Assembly: GCA_910588025.1 (NCBI GenBank)
Contig: CAJUQG010000004.1
Coordinates: 15,489 to 79,488 of the forward strand
Origin: an uncultured Bacilli bacterium
Lineage (GTDB): Bacteria > Bacillota_I > Bacilli_A > RF39 > UBA660
DNA: 64,000 nucleotides
Direction of reading: 5' to 3'
Positions 42,323 through 51,142 of the stretch are shown here, piece by piece (positions within the stretch are counted from its first letter, which is position 1; each line of letters begins with the position of its first letter). Both the position numbers and the translations under genes were made by a program. Below the pieces are notes generated by a model, which worked only from the letters and a program-made list of their open reading frames with translations, was not told the DNA's origin and did not search any database.

Positions 42323-43544
42323 TATTTATAAACAAGTAGAACCCAAATTAAAAAATATATTTCAGGACATTGATTATATTTGCGAACAAAACAGTCAAAA
42401 AGTAATAGAAGCCTTTTGGCAAAATCATGTTTCAGAAATTCATTTTAATAGTACAACAGGATATGGATATAACGATATTGGAAGAGATGTGATTGAAAAT
42501 ATTTATGCAAGTATTTTTAAAGCAGAAGATGCTCTAGTTAGAAACCAATTTATCTCAGGGTCTCACGCTTTATCTACCACATTATTTGCCTTACTAAGAC
42601 CAAATGATTTACTATTATCTATTACAGGCACACCATATGATACTCTCCATGAAGTAATTGGTATCAAAGATAATCCAAGTTCCCTAAAATCTTTCGGGGT
42701 TCAATATCATGAGATTCCTTTAAAAAATAATGAATTTGCTGAAGATGAAATCTTAACTTTTTTAGCCCAAAACAACGTAAAAGTAATTGAAATACAACGC
42801 TCAAAAGGATACTCAACTAGAAAAAGTATTACGATTGAAAAATTACAAACAATCATTCCTAAAATAAAAAAAATAAGCCCAAATACTATTATTATGATAG
42901 ATAATTGTTATTGTGAATTTGTTGATACCAAAGAGCCTATTGAAATTGGTGCAGACATTTGCGTTGGATCTTTGATAAAAAACATGGGTGGTGGAATGGC
43001 CCCAAATGGTGCTTATATCGTCGGACGAAAAGATTTAATCCAATTGTGTGCTGAACGCTTAACCCTACCAGGAGAAGGAAAAGAAGTTGGACCATCACTT
43101 GGCATTAATCGTGACTTTTTAAAAGGTATATATTTTGCACCATCAGTTGTCAAAAGTGCGTTAAAAACAGCCGTATTAACTAGTGCTTTATTAGAAGAAT
43201 TAGACTACGATGTGGAACCAAAATATCAAGAAAAGCGAGCAGATATAGTTCAAAATATTATATTTCATAACAAAGAAGATTTAATTTCTTATTGTCAAGG
43301 AATCCAATCTGGTTCCCCAATAGATGCTCATTCACTACCAATTCCAGACGATATGCCAGGGTATGATGACCATGTAATCATGGCAGCTGGAACATTTATT
43401 CAAGGCTCTTCCATAGAATTATCTTGTGATGGACCTTTAAGAGAACCTTATATTGCTTATCAGCAAGGCTCTTTAACGTACGAATATGGTAAAATTAATG
43501 TATTAAAAGCTGTAGAATATTTATTAGAAAAAAAGAATAATTAG
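42303..43544 (+). CDS. PLP-dependent methionine gamma-lyase-family protein (YnbB type)
   Basis: The 413-residue enzyme belongs to the group annotated as aluminium resistance or methionine gamma-lyase family (YnbB). Seen motifs include STTGYGYNDIGRD near residue 43, QFISGSHALSTTLFALLRP, IMIDNCYCEF and the PLP-lysine region GSLIKNMGGGMAP. The C-terminal GTFIQGSSIELSCDGP is also typical. ATG 42303 with TAGGTGA upstream is preferred over the GTG three codons earlier. It ends the five-gene run; the remnant of a foreign gene follows directly. Confidence 0.87.
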   Translation: MNQKINDIYKQVEPKLKNIFQDIDYICEQNSQKVIEAFWQNHVSEIHFNSTTGYGYNDIGRDVIENIYASIFKAEDALVRNQFISGSHALSTTLFALLRPNDLLLSITGTPYDTLHEVIGIKDNPSSLKSFGVQYHEIPLKNNEFAEDEILTFLAQNNVKVIEIQRSKGYSTRKSITIEKLQTIIPKIKKISPNTIIMIDNCYCEFVDTKEPIEIGADICVGSLIKNMGGGMAPNGAYIVGRKDLIQLCAERLTLPGEGKEVGPSLGINRDFLKGIYFAPSVVKSALKTAVLTSALLEELDYDVEPKYQEKRADIVQNIIFHNKEDLISYCQGIQSGSPIDAHSLPIPDDMPGYDDHVIMAAGTFIQGSSIELSCDGPLREPYIAYQQGSLTYEYGKINVLKAVEYLLEKKNN

Positions 43545-43555
43545 GGATTTGATGA

Positions 43556-43702
43556 AACTGGTTTGTCAATCAAGGTAATCCTTGGTTCAACCGTGGTGGT
43601 GCTTTTACGAATGGTACAGAATCTGGTGTGTTTGCTTTTGATAATGAAAACGGTCACACGAAACCTTGGGGTAGTTTTCGCGTCCAGTACACTATGATAT
43701 GA
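43556..43702 (+). pseudogene. 3' remnant of a large surface-protein gene (C-type-lectin-like end)
   Basis: The frame 43556-43702 encodes NWFVNQGNPWFNRGGAFTNG, then GVFAFDNENG and a final GSFRVQYTMI. This is the usual end of large bacterial or phage surface proteins with a formylglycine-enzyme/C-type-lectin-like fold (RGG, G.FAF and FR motifs). Two in-frame TGA codons stand directly before it, there is no start codon or ribosome binding site, and the rest of the gene is missing. It begins 12 nt after the lyase stop, so a deletion has fused the two. Confidence 0.7.
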
Positions 43703-43783
43703 GAAATAAAAATTACTAACAGTAAATTATAAAATATCATAGAAATCAAATTCCTGTCCCTTGGGATAAACACATAAAAAAAT

Positions 43784-43820
43784 AACATAGGTTAGTAAAA
43801 ATGAAAGCCTATGTTTTTTA
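43784..43820 (+). terminator. Terminator after the surface-protein remnant
   Basis: AACATAGG (43784-43791) pairs with CCTATGTT (43808-43815) and six T follow. It may have belonged to the lost gene and now serves the lyase operon. Confidence 0.7.
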
Positions 43821-43858
43821 TTACTAGAAATATGGTATAATAAAAACAGGTGGTACTT

Positions 43859-44128
43859 ATGGAAAAAGACATATTTATATTAGAAACAGAAAATGGACCT
43901 ATTACATGTGAAATAATCGAAAATCTTTATATAAATGAATATCAAAAAAATTATGTGATCTATACTGATCATACAAAAGACGAAAATAATGAATTAAATT
44001 TATACATTTCTAGTTATGACCCCCAAAGTGAAAAACATGAACTAGAAGATATAAAAGACTCAGAAGAATTAGAAAAAGTCGCCAATATTATTGACGAAAT
44101 GTGGAGTGAAGAAGATGGAAAGCAGTAA
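43859..44128 (+). CDS. DUF1292 protein
   Basis: The 89-residue acidic protein matches DUF1292: ETENGPITCEIIENLYIN, YVIYTDHTKDENNELNLYIS, and a C-terminal acidic helix ending in EMWSEEDGKQ. In Firmicutes such genes accompany the ruvX/alaS region, which is not here. An extended -10 (TGGTATAAT) and AGGTGG precede ATG 43859. It overlaps the transglycosylase gene by 14 nt. Function unknown. Confidence 0.82.
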   Translation: MEKDIFILETENGPITCEIIENLYINEYQKNYVIYTDHTKDENNELNLYISSYDPQSEKHELEDIKDSEELEKVANIIDEMWSEEDGKQ

Positions 44129-45416
44129 AAAACAAAAAATAGACTCTCAAGAACAACTATTAGAATTTTTAACTAAATTAAATGAAAAAATAATCTCAAT
44201 TTCAATCCATGATAATATTGTTAAGATTTATGTAGCAAGTGGAAAAACATATATTTTTAAAAAACAAAATGACCAATATATTAAAATAATGGAACGAAAT
44301 AAAAATAAATCAAAAAAACAAAATTACAAAACCAAAAAAGGAGTAGTAAAACCTTCTTTTGTTCAAAAAATAACTTCCTCTGCAATCATTTTGTTTATCT
44401 TAGCAAGTACTGCCAAAACAGTAAATTATTATGCAAATACCTTTGAAACAAAACAAGCTTTAGATAATGAGTATGATTTAGAAAAATCCTTAAAAGAAGC
44501 AAATAATGACAATATAATCTCAATTACTACAACAAATACAATTGTATCTTCTCCATTAAAGAAAGACGAAACAGAAGTATATTATCAAAATATTCCTATT
44601 GATTTTGAATTTATTCAAAGCCAAAGATTTATGAAAAGAATAGAAACCGATAATTTATATGGAAATGTTATTGAAAATTGGTCAGAAAGATGGGGAACAT
44701 CCTGTAATTTAATGAAAGCTCTAATTACCCAAGAAAGAGACGAAAAAACATTATCAAATCCAGGACAATTAACTAGAAATATTTGTGGAGAGAAAATAAT
44801 ATTACCTATAATAAATAAAACCAAAGAAGATATCGAAAATGGCAAAGAAGTTGACAAAATATATATTGTGCGCGAAGAACCAAAAAAAGAAAATTATCAA
44901 AAAGAAGAAGACTATTTAGTTCAATTAGATTTACATAAAAAACAATTAGAAAAAAGCAAAGAATTAAAACAAGAAGGTTATGAAATAATCTTATTTTCTA
45001 ATTTATTGGGGGAAGAAAACTGTTACGAAAATGTTCGAATCGCAATTGCATTTGCTACCTATAGTAACTATCGTTTCAATGACCCAGCCTTAGGTACTTT
45101 TGCTTATAATGCAGGATATAATATGACGAAAAATGCTCAATTAAATGATATTTTAAATGGTAATGTGGGATCAGACTATACAGATAAACATTATTTATCT
45201 CATGTATTTCGCTTTCTTTATCCAGAAGAAGCTACTAATTTAAAATTTATTACCAAGCCTTTTCCAGACAATTGGAACGAAATGACTTATGAACAACGTA
45301 ACCACTATATGAATGAAGAAATAAAAAATAAACCATATACTTATACCGTTATTTCTTTAGAAAACTTTAAGGAGTACAACGATGAAAAAGAAATTGGACA
45401 TTATACACGAAGATAA
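44115..45416 (+). CDS. Membrane-anchored lytic-transglycosylase-like protein
   Basis: The 433-residue protein has a cytoplasmic N-terminal part (about 1-85) and a membrane helix (about 88-108). A lysozyme-like outside domain follows, with ALITQERDEKTLSNPGQLTR, where Glu of QER is the likely catalytic acid. FAYNAGYN and HYLSHVFRFL are also seen. A long insert with a Lys/Glu-rich helix (about 250-300) splits the domain. It probably cleaves peptidoglycan. ATG 44115 has GTGAAGAAG upstream. It overlaps the next gene, a pseudouridine synthase, by 35 nt. Confidence 0.7.
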   Translation: MESSKKQKIDSQEQLLEFLTKLNEKIISISIHDNIVKIYVASGKTYIFKKQNDQYIKIMERNKNKSKKQNYKTKKGVVKPSFVQKITSSAIILFILASTAKTVNYYANTFETKQALDNEYDLEKSLKEANNDNIISITTTNTIVSSPLKKDETEVYYQNIPIDFEFIQSQRFMKRIETDNLYGNVIENWSERWGTSCNLMKALITQERDEKTLSNPGQLTRNICGEKIILPIINKTKEDIENGKEVDKIYIVREEPKKENYQKEEDYLVQLDLHKKQLEKSKELKQEGYEIILFSNLLGEENCYENVRIAIAFATYSNYRFNDPALGTFAYNAGYNMTKNAQLNDILNGNVGSDYTDKHYLSHVFRFLYPEEATNLKFITKPFPDNWNEMTYEQRNHYMNEEIKNKPYTYTVISLENFKEYNDEKEIGHYTRR

Positions 45417-46068
45417 AGAATTATTAGTCATAAATAAACCCTCCAAACTTTTAACAATTTCTACTGAAAAAGAAAAATATCATACCCTTTATTTTGAAGC
45501 TAGTTCTTATATCAAAAAACAAAATCCTCGCAATAAAATTTTTATTGTCCATCGCTTAGACAAAGAAACATCTGGAATTGTAATATTTGCCAAAAATGAA
45601 TCATTAAAATTAGCTCTTCAAAATAATTGGGAAAAATTGGCACCTTTGAGAGAATACATAGCAGTCGTTGAAGGGGGAGTAAAAAATAAAAAAGGAACTA
45701 TTACAAACTACTTAAAAGAAACTAAAACACTTCAAGTATTTGATACCAAAAATCCGAAAGATGGAAAATTAGCAATCACTCATTATCAAGTGTTAGAAAC
45801 AAATAAAACTTATAGCTTATTAAAAATAACAATACAATCAGGTCGAAAAAATCAAATTAGGGTAGCTCTATCTTCAATTGGACATCCTATTGTTGGAGAT
45901 AAAAAATACCAAAGTCAAAAAAATCCTTATGGAAGATTAGCCCTTCATGCCTCAAAACTTAAATTAATTCATCCTAAAACGAAACAAGAATATATCTTTT
46001 TAAGTAAACTTCCAAAAGAATTTGAACGTGATTTTAAAAGAGGAATTGACCAATATTTAAATCAATAA
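45382..46068 (+). CDS. RluA-family pseudouridine synthase without S4 domain
   Basis: The 228-residue enzyme has the catalytic motif HRLDKETSGIVIFAKN (Asp near residue 59) and later motifs GRKNQIRVALSSIGHPIVGDKKYQ and RLALHASKL. There is no S4 RNA-binding domain at the N terminus, so it is like RluA/RluE-sized single-domain forms. Target uridine unknown. GGAG stands before ATG 45382. It is followed by a second pseudouridine synthase. Confidence 0.9.
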   Translation: MKKKLDIIHEDKELLVINKPSKLLTISTEKEKYHTLYFEASSYIKKQNPRNKIFIVHRLDKETSGIVIFAKNESLKLALQNNWEKLAPLREYIAVVEGGVKNKKGTITNYLKETKTLQVFDTKNPKDGKLAITHYQVLETNKTYSLLKITIQSGRKNQIRVALSSIGHPIVGDKKYQSQKNPYGRLALHASKLKLIHPKTKQEYIFLSKLPKEFERDFKRGIDQYLNQ

Positions 46069-46084
46069 TAGAAAGGAAAAAAGT

Positions 46085-46795
46085 ATGGAACGTTTACAAA
46101 AAGTCATATCAAATTGTGGATATACATCTAGAAGAAAAGCCGAAGAATTAATCCAAGCAGGAAAAGTCAAAGTAAATGGCGTCATAATTACAGAATTAGG
46201 TTACAAAGTGAAAGAAAATGATGACATACAAGTAGAAAAAACACATTTAAAAAAAGAATCCAAAGAATACTATTTGTTATACAAACCTGAAAAAACGATC
46301 ACTTCTGTAAAAGATGAAGTAGGAAGAACAACGGTAGTTGACTTAATTAAAACTTCAAAAAGGATTTATCCAGTAGGTAGACTTGATTACGACACAACGG
46401 GAATCTTACTGCTAACGAATGATGGCGAGCTAGCTAACATTTTAATGCACCCATCCTTTTTCGTTGAAAAAACATATATTGCTAAAGTAGAAGGAATTCT
46501 AACGGGAAAAGAATTTGACCAATTAAAAAACGGAATTATGATTGATGGTCGAAAAATGATACCAAAAAGAGTAAAATTACGTCTAAAAAATAAAATTCAA
46601 AACTTTTCAAAAATTGAAATTACCATAACCGAAGGACGCAATCATATTATCAAAAAAGCTTTTTTAGCAATAAATCATCCTGTAATCCAATTAAAAAGAG
46701 AATCTTATGCCTTTTTAAATTTAGAAGGCTTAAAAAAAGGTGAATATCGTAAACTAACCATTAAAGAAGTCAAAAAACTTTATTCCTTAAAATAA
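46085..46795 (+). CDS. RsuA/RluB-family pseudouridine synthase
   Basis: The 236-residue enzyme has an N-terminal S4 domain (RLQKVISNCGYTSRRKAEEL, GKVKVNG) and the catalytic GRLDYDTTGILLLTNDG with Asp near residue 103. The GRNHIIKKAF motif near residue 183 is also present. It resembles RluB, which modifies 23S rRNA, but the site cannot be inferred. GAAAGG precedes the ATG. A shared terminator separates it from the convergent ferredoxin. Confidence 0.9.
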   Translation: MERLQKVISNCGYTSRRKAEELIQAGKVKVNGVIITELGYKVKENDDIQVEKTHLKKESKEYYLLYKPEKTITSVKDEVGRTTVVDLIKTSKRIYPVGRLDYDTTGILLLTNDGELANILMHPSFFVEKTYIAKVEGILTGKEFDQLKNGIMIDGRKMIPKRVKLRLKNKIQNFSKIEITITEGRNHIIKKAFLAINHPVIQLKRESYAFLNLEGLKKGEYRKLTIKEVKKLYSLK

Positions 46796-46831
46796 AAAAG
46801 TAGCTTATTATAACAATTAAGCTGCTTTTTC
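46796..46831. terminator. Bidirectional terminator
   Basis: AAGTAGCTT and AAGCTGCTT (about 46798-46827) form a stem with one G-U pair, with an A run before and a T run after. Confidence 0.75.
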
Positions 46832-47122
46832 TTCATCTTCCTCTTCATCATGACAATGACAATTTTCACAATGACATTCGTGTTCTTGACATTTCTCATC
46901 ACTAGAACCAATACATGCTTCTTCTGTATTTGTTGTTTCTTCTAAACTTATAATTGCAACAGGACATGCATCAATCGCATCACTAAGTGAAGGAGAATCT
47001 AGATTTTCTTGAGATTTAATCACTGAAAATCCATCATCACTAAATTCAAAATGTTCTGCATCAATACCAATACATGCTCCACAACCAATACAAGACTCTG
47101 TTTGTAAAACAATTTTTTTCAA
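46817..47122 (-). CDS. Single-cluster ferredoxin with Cys/His-rich acidic tail
   Basis: The 101-residue protein has a [4Fe-4S] ferredoxin fold: CIGCGAC (about residues 11-17) and the fourth ligand in ACPVAI (about 53). An unusual tail follows: CQEHECHCENCHCH, then a run of acidic residues and KAA. The tail could bind extra metal ions. The best start is TTG 47122, 5 nt after GAGGTGA; GTG 47131 is the alternative. It is monocistronic and convergent with the pseudouridine synthase. The redox partner is unknown. Confidence 0.85.
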   Translation of the reverse strand: MKKIVLQTESCIGCGACIGIDAEHFEFSDDGFSVIKSQENLDSPSLSDAIDACPVAIISLEETTNTEEACIGSSDEKCQEHECHCENCHCHDEEEDEEKAA

Positions 47123-47234
47123 TTTATTCACCTCAAATTAATTATATAAATTATGATTTCAAAAATCAACGAGAAATAAAGTTTTCAAACAAATAAAAAT
47201 ATGTTATCATTTATGTTGAAAGGATAAGGGCGTC

Positions 47235-48095
47235 ATGAAAAGTAGAAGTGAAAAATACTACGACGAAGATACAAAAGTTTATCAATCAAGAACCAGTCGA
47301 AATAGTAACTTATATAAAGAAATAAATAAAAGTGAACTTAACGATTTTAATATTGCTAGCAATGCAAAAGTTATAGGTGAAAATGATTCAAACTCCGTAA
47401 ATGTTGATAAACTAAAAGAAATCTTAGAAAAAAACTATCATGACATACCGAAACGTCGTGAAGTTAAATTAGTTCCAGATGTAGAAGAACCATCATTAGA
47501 ATTAGAAGAAACCAAAGAATACGATATTAACGCTATTTTAGAAAAAGCGCGAGAAGAAAAAGAAGTTGATTATGAAAAAGAACGTTTAAAAAAATTACGA
47601 GACACCCAATATGACATCTTAAAAAACTTAAATGTAGAAGAAGAGCCTAGAGAAACGAAAGCAGCTGGGGATAAAACCAAAGAAGAATTACTAGAACTTA
47701 TTAACACAATTACGGAAAACGAAATCAATAAAACTAAATTAGATCCTTTAGACATTTTAACAGATTTAAAGGGAGAAGATACCAATACTATGGTAATGGG
47801 TGCAAATGATACAACTGAAATATTAAAAAACTTAGTCGCCGAAAAGAATGAAGAAAAAATTCAAGAACCAAAAAAACCAACCACAATAGAAGAGAAAAAA
47901 GATAAAATAGATAACTCTTTTTATACCAATAGTTTATCCTTTACACAAAGTGATTTTGATGATTTTAATGATTTAAAAGAAGATGTAGAATCTCATAAAT
48001 TACTTCTACATATTATCATTATTGTTATTACCATAGCCATTATTATCGGGATCGTAATTTTATTAAATAGTGTATTACATCTTGGATTATTTTAA
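47235..48095 (+). CDS. Acidic tail-anchored membrane protein
   Basis: The 286-residue protein is highly charged and probably disordered or helical over most of its length (about 1-255). One C-terminal membrane helix (about 257-280; LLLHIIIIVITIAIIIGIVI) follows, so the bulk would face the cytoplasm. It lies upstream of a YunB-type gene. No family is recognised. Such proteins can act as scaffolds at the membrane, but this is speculation. Confidence 0.65.
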   Translation: MKSRSEKYYDEDTKVYQSRTSRNSNLYKEINKSELNDFNIASNAKVIGENDSNSVNVDKLKEILEKNYHDIPKRREVKLVPDVEEPSLELEETKEYDINAILEKAREEKEVDYEKERLKKLRDTQYDILKNLNVEEEPRETKAAGDKTKEELLELINTITENEINKTKLDPLDILTDLKGEDTNTMVMGANDTTEILKNLVAEKNEEKIQEPKKPTTIEEKKDKIDNSFYTNSLSFTQSDFDDFNDLKEDVESHKLLLHIIIIVITIAIIIGIVILLNSVLHLGLF

Positions 48096-48116
48096 AACTA
48101 TTGCATAAAATGTAAT

Positions 48117-48860
48117 ATGAAAAAAGCCAAATTAAAAAATAGCAAATGGATCAAACCGAAAGTATCAACTATTTTAACTATGATACTTCTTTCTATTTGC
48201 TTTTTTAGTGGCATCATTTTGCTAAAATTTAATCAAAATGTAACTCCAAAATTAATCGAAGTAGCTTCCAAAAACTTAGAAAAATTAACATTTAATCTTT
48301 TTAATAACTATAACATAATGACCCAATTAGACGATGACATAGCAGGCAATATTTTAAATATTCATCATAATAATAAAGGAGAAATTATTAATATAAGTTA
48401 CAATACCAAAAATGCTTATCATATTGCCAATTTACTCGCAAATCGGATCAAAAATGATTTTAATGCAATTGAAAATGGTAAATTAAACATTGAATATTAT
48501 GATCAAGAACTTTCCAATGGCTTAGATGGATTTGTTTTAAGTCTACCAGTTGGCGTAGCAAGTAATTCCATTTATTTCACCAATTTAGGACCAAGAATTC
48601 CTGTCAAAATTAAATTTATTGGAACCATTCTAACAAATTTAAAAACAAAAGTTCAAAATTATGGTATCAATAATGCATTGATAGAAGTTTACATCGATGT
48701 GTCAATAAGTCACGAAATTATTACACCTGTAACACTTCAAACCAAAGAATTAAAATATGAAATTTTGATTGGAGCAGAAATAATAAATGGAATAGTACCA
48801 TCTTTGTATGGTGGACTTTATGAGACAAAAAGCAACATTTTAAATATTCCTATCAATTAA
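48117..48860 (+). CDS. yunB: YunB-family protein
   Basis: The 247-residue protein has an N-terminal membrane anchor (about 17-37) and an outside domain. The YunB landmarks are LSLPVGVASNSIYFTNLGPRI (split here: LPVGVAS and NLGPRIPVKI), YGINNALIEVYIDV and GIVPSLYGG. YunB is a sigma-E-dependent sporulation protein in Bacillus. No spore-formation genes are otherwise seen, so it may do an envelope job here. There is no clear ribosome binding site before ATG 48117. Confidence 0.85.
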   Translation: MKKAKLKNSKWIKPKVSTILTMILLSICFFSGIILLKFNQNVTPKLIEVASKNLEKLTFNLFNNYNIMTQLDDDIAGNILNIHHNNKGEIINISYNTKNAYHIANLLANRIKNDFNAIENGKLNIEYYDQELSNGLDGFVLSLPVGVASNSIYFTNLGPRIPVKIKFIGTILTNLKTKVQNYGINNALIEVYIDVSISHEIITPVTLQTKELKYEILIGAEIINGIVPSLYGGLYETKSNILNIPIN

Positions 48861-48891
48861 AGATTGTGCTATACTTAAAATAGGTGAGCGT

Positions 48892-49716
48892 ATGGAAAGT
48901 AATATTTTCATAAATCAAGCATTTACGAATGCAATTAATTTATATCTTGAAAATAAACAGTCAAGTGATTCCATCGAGTTTTCTACATTTCCAGTCATGG
49001 TAATCCGCACTCTGATTTTGATATATGGAGAACTTGATATTATCAATCCATTTCGTACAAACAATGAAGATAGAATGGGAGGATTTGATTCAAATCTTAC
49101 CAAATTTGGTTTTTCTAAGCGAGCTTTAACAAACTTTAAAAATTGCTTCCAAAAATGTATAGAAAACCAGACACATCCTAATATTTATTTTTTGAAAGTT
49201 GAAAAATATTTAATCGATATGTTTTTTTACCGTAAAAAAGTAATAAATACTACAGAAGAACAAATAAAATCTTTTCAAAGTTACCTATATTTATCATCCA
49301 ATTCCAATGAATCAATGAAAAAAGATGCTTTAAAATATGTAGATTCTTGTATAGAGTTAGATTTATATTTTCAGAGTAAACTGTTTGAATCTAACCACAA
49401 TTTTGTCCTTTTACCTTATAAACAGAATACCTTACTTCCAGAAGCATATACTACGTTAGGATATACACTTGAAATGATTTCTCAATTAGATGAACAAACA
49501 CTTGGCCAATTAAACAATAAAATTTTAAACTTTTTTAAAATTGATCCAAATGAAGTAGAAAAAAATGAGCGTTTAAAAGAAGCTATTTCCTATTATCAAA
49601 GATATGGAAATTCTATAACAACTGGTAATGGTTATGTTGATATGTTATTATTATTAAGTATTGTAGCAACAGTAATGATGACACTATTTGCAATTACTGT
49701 GAGGGTTTTAGGGTGA
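48892..49716 (+). CDS. Hypothetical protein with C-terminal membrane helix
   Basis: The 274-residue product is mostly helical and soluble (about 1-245), with one membrane segment at the end (about 249-271), so it is tail-anchored. An extended -10 (TGCTATACT) and AGGTGAG precede ATG 48892. It lies between yunB and yutD. I do not recognise the family. Confidence 0.6.
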   Translation: MESNIFINQAFTNAINLYLENKQSSDSIEFSTFPVMVIRTLILIYGELDIINPFRTNNEDRMGGFDSNLTKFGFSKRALTNFKNCFQKCIENQTHPNIYFLKVEKYLIDMFFYRKKVINTTEEQIKSFQSYLYLSSNSNESMKKDALKYVDSCIELDLYFQSKLFESNHNFVLLPYKQNTLLPEAYTTLGYTLEMISQLDEQTLGQLNNKILNFFKIDPNEVEKNERLKEAISYYQRYGNSITTGNGYVDMLLLLSIVATVMMTLFAITVRVLG

Positions 49717-49720
49717 TTTT

Positions 49721-50002
49721 ATGAGAGAAATACAAGTAAATAATATAAAATATCATGTTTTAAAAGAAGTAAAAGATGCTATTAACACAGAAATTTTAGA
49801 AGAAAAAATTACGGATTACTTTGCACCGTTTGACTACATTGTAGGCGATTGGGCTTATGGAAAGCTTCGGTTGAAAGGTTTTAATAGCAAAGCAAATAAA
49901 AATTTCAAACCAATTAACGATATTGATTCAGTAGATGATTATCTAAAAAATAATTGTGCGTTTGGATGTAGTTATTTTATTATCGCAAAAATTAGAGATT
50001 GA
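49721..50002 (+). CDS. yutD: YutD-family protein
   Basis: The 93-residue protein matches YutD (DUF1027): FDYIVGDWAYGKLRLKGF, DDYLKNNCAFGCSYFIIAK. It is conserved in Firmicutes and of unknown function. AGGGTGA stands before ATG 49721, 4 nt after the previous stop. A terminator overlaps its end. Confidence 0.88.
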   Translation: MREIQVNNIKYHVLKEVKDAINTEILEEKITDYFAPFDYIVGDWAYGKLRLKGFNSKANKNFKPINDIDSVDDYLKNNCAFGCSYFIIAKIRD

Positions 50003-50019
50003 AAATTTAATCTCTTTTT
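49994..50019 (+). terminator. Terminator of yutD, containing the next -35 box
   Basis: AGAGATT (49994-50000) pairs with AATCTCT (50009-50015), then T5. The loop contains TTGAAA, which is also the -35 of the next promoter. Confidence 0.7.
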
Positions 50020-50027
50020 GTTATAAT
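49999..50027 (+). promoter_or_regulatory. Promoter of the 50052 gene
   Basis: TTGAAA (49999-50004), a 17-bp spacer and TGTTATAAT with TATAAT at 50022-50027 lie within and just after the yutD terminator. Confidence 0.6.
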
Positions 50028-50051
50028 CATAAAAGAATAGAGGGATTTACA

Positions 50052-50333
50052 ATGGATGAAAAAGTGATATTAGTGACACCGAGTGGCGAAAAATTAGAAA
50101 AAAAATTAGTATGCTATTTTAAATCTACCGATGATGAGCATCCAAATATAAAAAATATTCCTATTGTTGCTATTGAAACTGGAGAGATGAATGGTGCAAA
50201 TTATGTACTAGAATTTTTTTGGGAACAAAATGGAATTTATCAACCTGTAAATAATGAAGCAGCTTGGGGTGAAGTGAAAAAAACTATTATTGATATAATA
50301 AATGGAAAAACAGAAGTGGAAGGAGTATTATAA
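50052..50333 (+). CDS. Hypothetical protein, 93 residues
   Basis: The small soluble protein (MDEKVILVTPSGEKLEKKLV and onward) begins at ATG 50052 after AGAGGGA; the upstream frame is promoter. It has a beta-rich start and helical end, and no cysteine pair beyond one Cys. It is translationally coupled to the next gene (TAATG). It faintly recalls DUF1292-sized proteins but lacks their motifs. Function unknown. Confidence 0.6.
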   Translation: MDEKVILVTPSGEKLEKKLVCYFKSTDDEHPNIKNIPIVAIETGEMNGANYVLEFFWEQNGIYQPVNNEAAWGEVKKTIIDIINGKTEVEGVL

Positions 50334-51091
50334 TGACGAAAGTAATGTTGTTAAAAAAAACTGAAGTTTCTGTGACAGAGGAAAAAAAAGGAAAACAAAT
50401 AGCTGTCAAAGAAAATAATATATTATCATTAAAGAACTTTTATACAGATAATTTAAAAAAAGTAGCAAATGAAAATGCTAAATTAGAACAAACAGCTACA
50501 CCTACAGAAGTTATAGAACCAATACAACCAGTAACTAATGAAAGTGACCTTAATCCAGTAACTCCTCCAAACATTGAAAATGTTTCAGTGAATAATCCTG
50601 ATCATAAAGATACTGGCGAGATAATAGAGCAAGCTCCTACGAATGTGATTGAGCCTACTGAGATTAAAGCAATGGACATTGAAATTCCTGTTGTAGAAAA
50701 TGATTTAGATAAAGAACCTGTTACTTTAGAAAATCGAGAGAATGAAAGCTCAACAGACAGTACAAATGTTGGAGATGCTCCATTAATAAATTTAGTTCCA
50801 GAAAGTGCTCCAGAAATAACAGATTCTAATGAAATGGATCCAGAACTTCAAGAAATTAAAGATCGACTTGATAAAGTAATCTCAGATTTAAATAATTATA
50901 AAAAAAAAATTAAACTTCTAGAGAATGAAGTAAATCAAAATTTAGAAAAATCAAGAGAAGTGTTAAAAGATACACAAGCAGCAGCAAAGATTATGTCTAT
51001 ACAACAAGAACGTCAAAGACAAATAAATGAAGAAAGTGGTGGATCAACTATAGAAAATGATCCTACAAGAATTTTACAAAAAACAGCATAA
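50333..51091 (+). CDS. Disordered Pro/Glu-rich protein with coiled coil
   Basis: The 252-residue protein is low in complexity between about residues 45 and 160 (Pro, Glu, Asn, Val, Thr). A predicted coiled coil follows (about 165-215; LQEIKDRLDKVISDLNNYKK). There is no membrane segment or signal peptide. It is coupled to the preceding small gene and ends in a strong terminator. It may be a scaffold or filament-associated protein, but nothing here shows that. Confidence 0.6.
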   Translation: MTKVMLLKKTEVSVTEEKKGKQIAVKENNILSLKNFYTDNLKKVANENAKLEQTATPTEVIEPIQPVTNESDLNPVTPPNIENVSVNNPDHKDTGEIIEQAPTNVIEPTEIKAMDIEIPVVENDLDKEPVTLENRENESSTDSTNVGDAPLINLVPESAPEITDSNEMDPELQEIKDRLDKVISDLNNYKKKIKLLENEVNQNLEKSREVLKDTQAAAKIMSIQQERQRQINEESGGSTIENDPTRILQKTA

Positions 51092-51119
51092 AGTTTAAGA
51101 AAGAATCTTAAACTTTTTT
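51091..51119 (+). terminator. Strong terminator
   Basis: AAGTTTAAGA (51091-51100) pairs perfectly with TCTTAAACTT (51106-51115) around a 5-nt loop, followed by T6. Confidence 0.88.
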
Positions 51120-51142
51120 CATAGAATTTATTAGGGATAATT

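Noticed and set aside
43550..43558. Possible TGA-as-Trp reading of the double TGA before the surface-protein remnant
   Set aside because: Many intact genes here end in TGA, often in ATGA overlaps, so TGA is a stop in this genome; reading through would only reach the lyase stop a few bases upstream.
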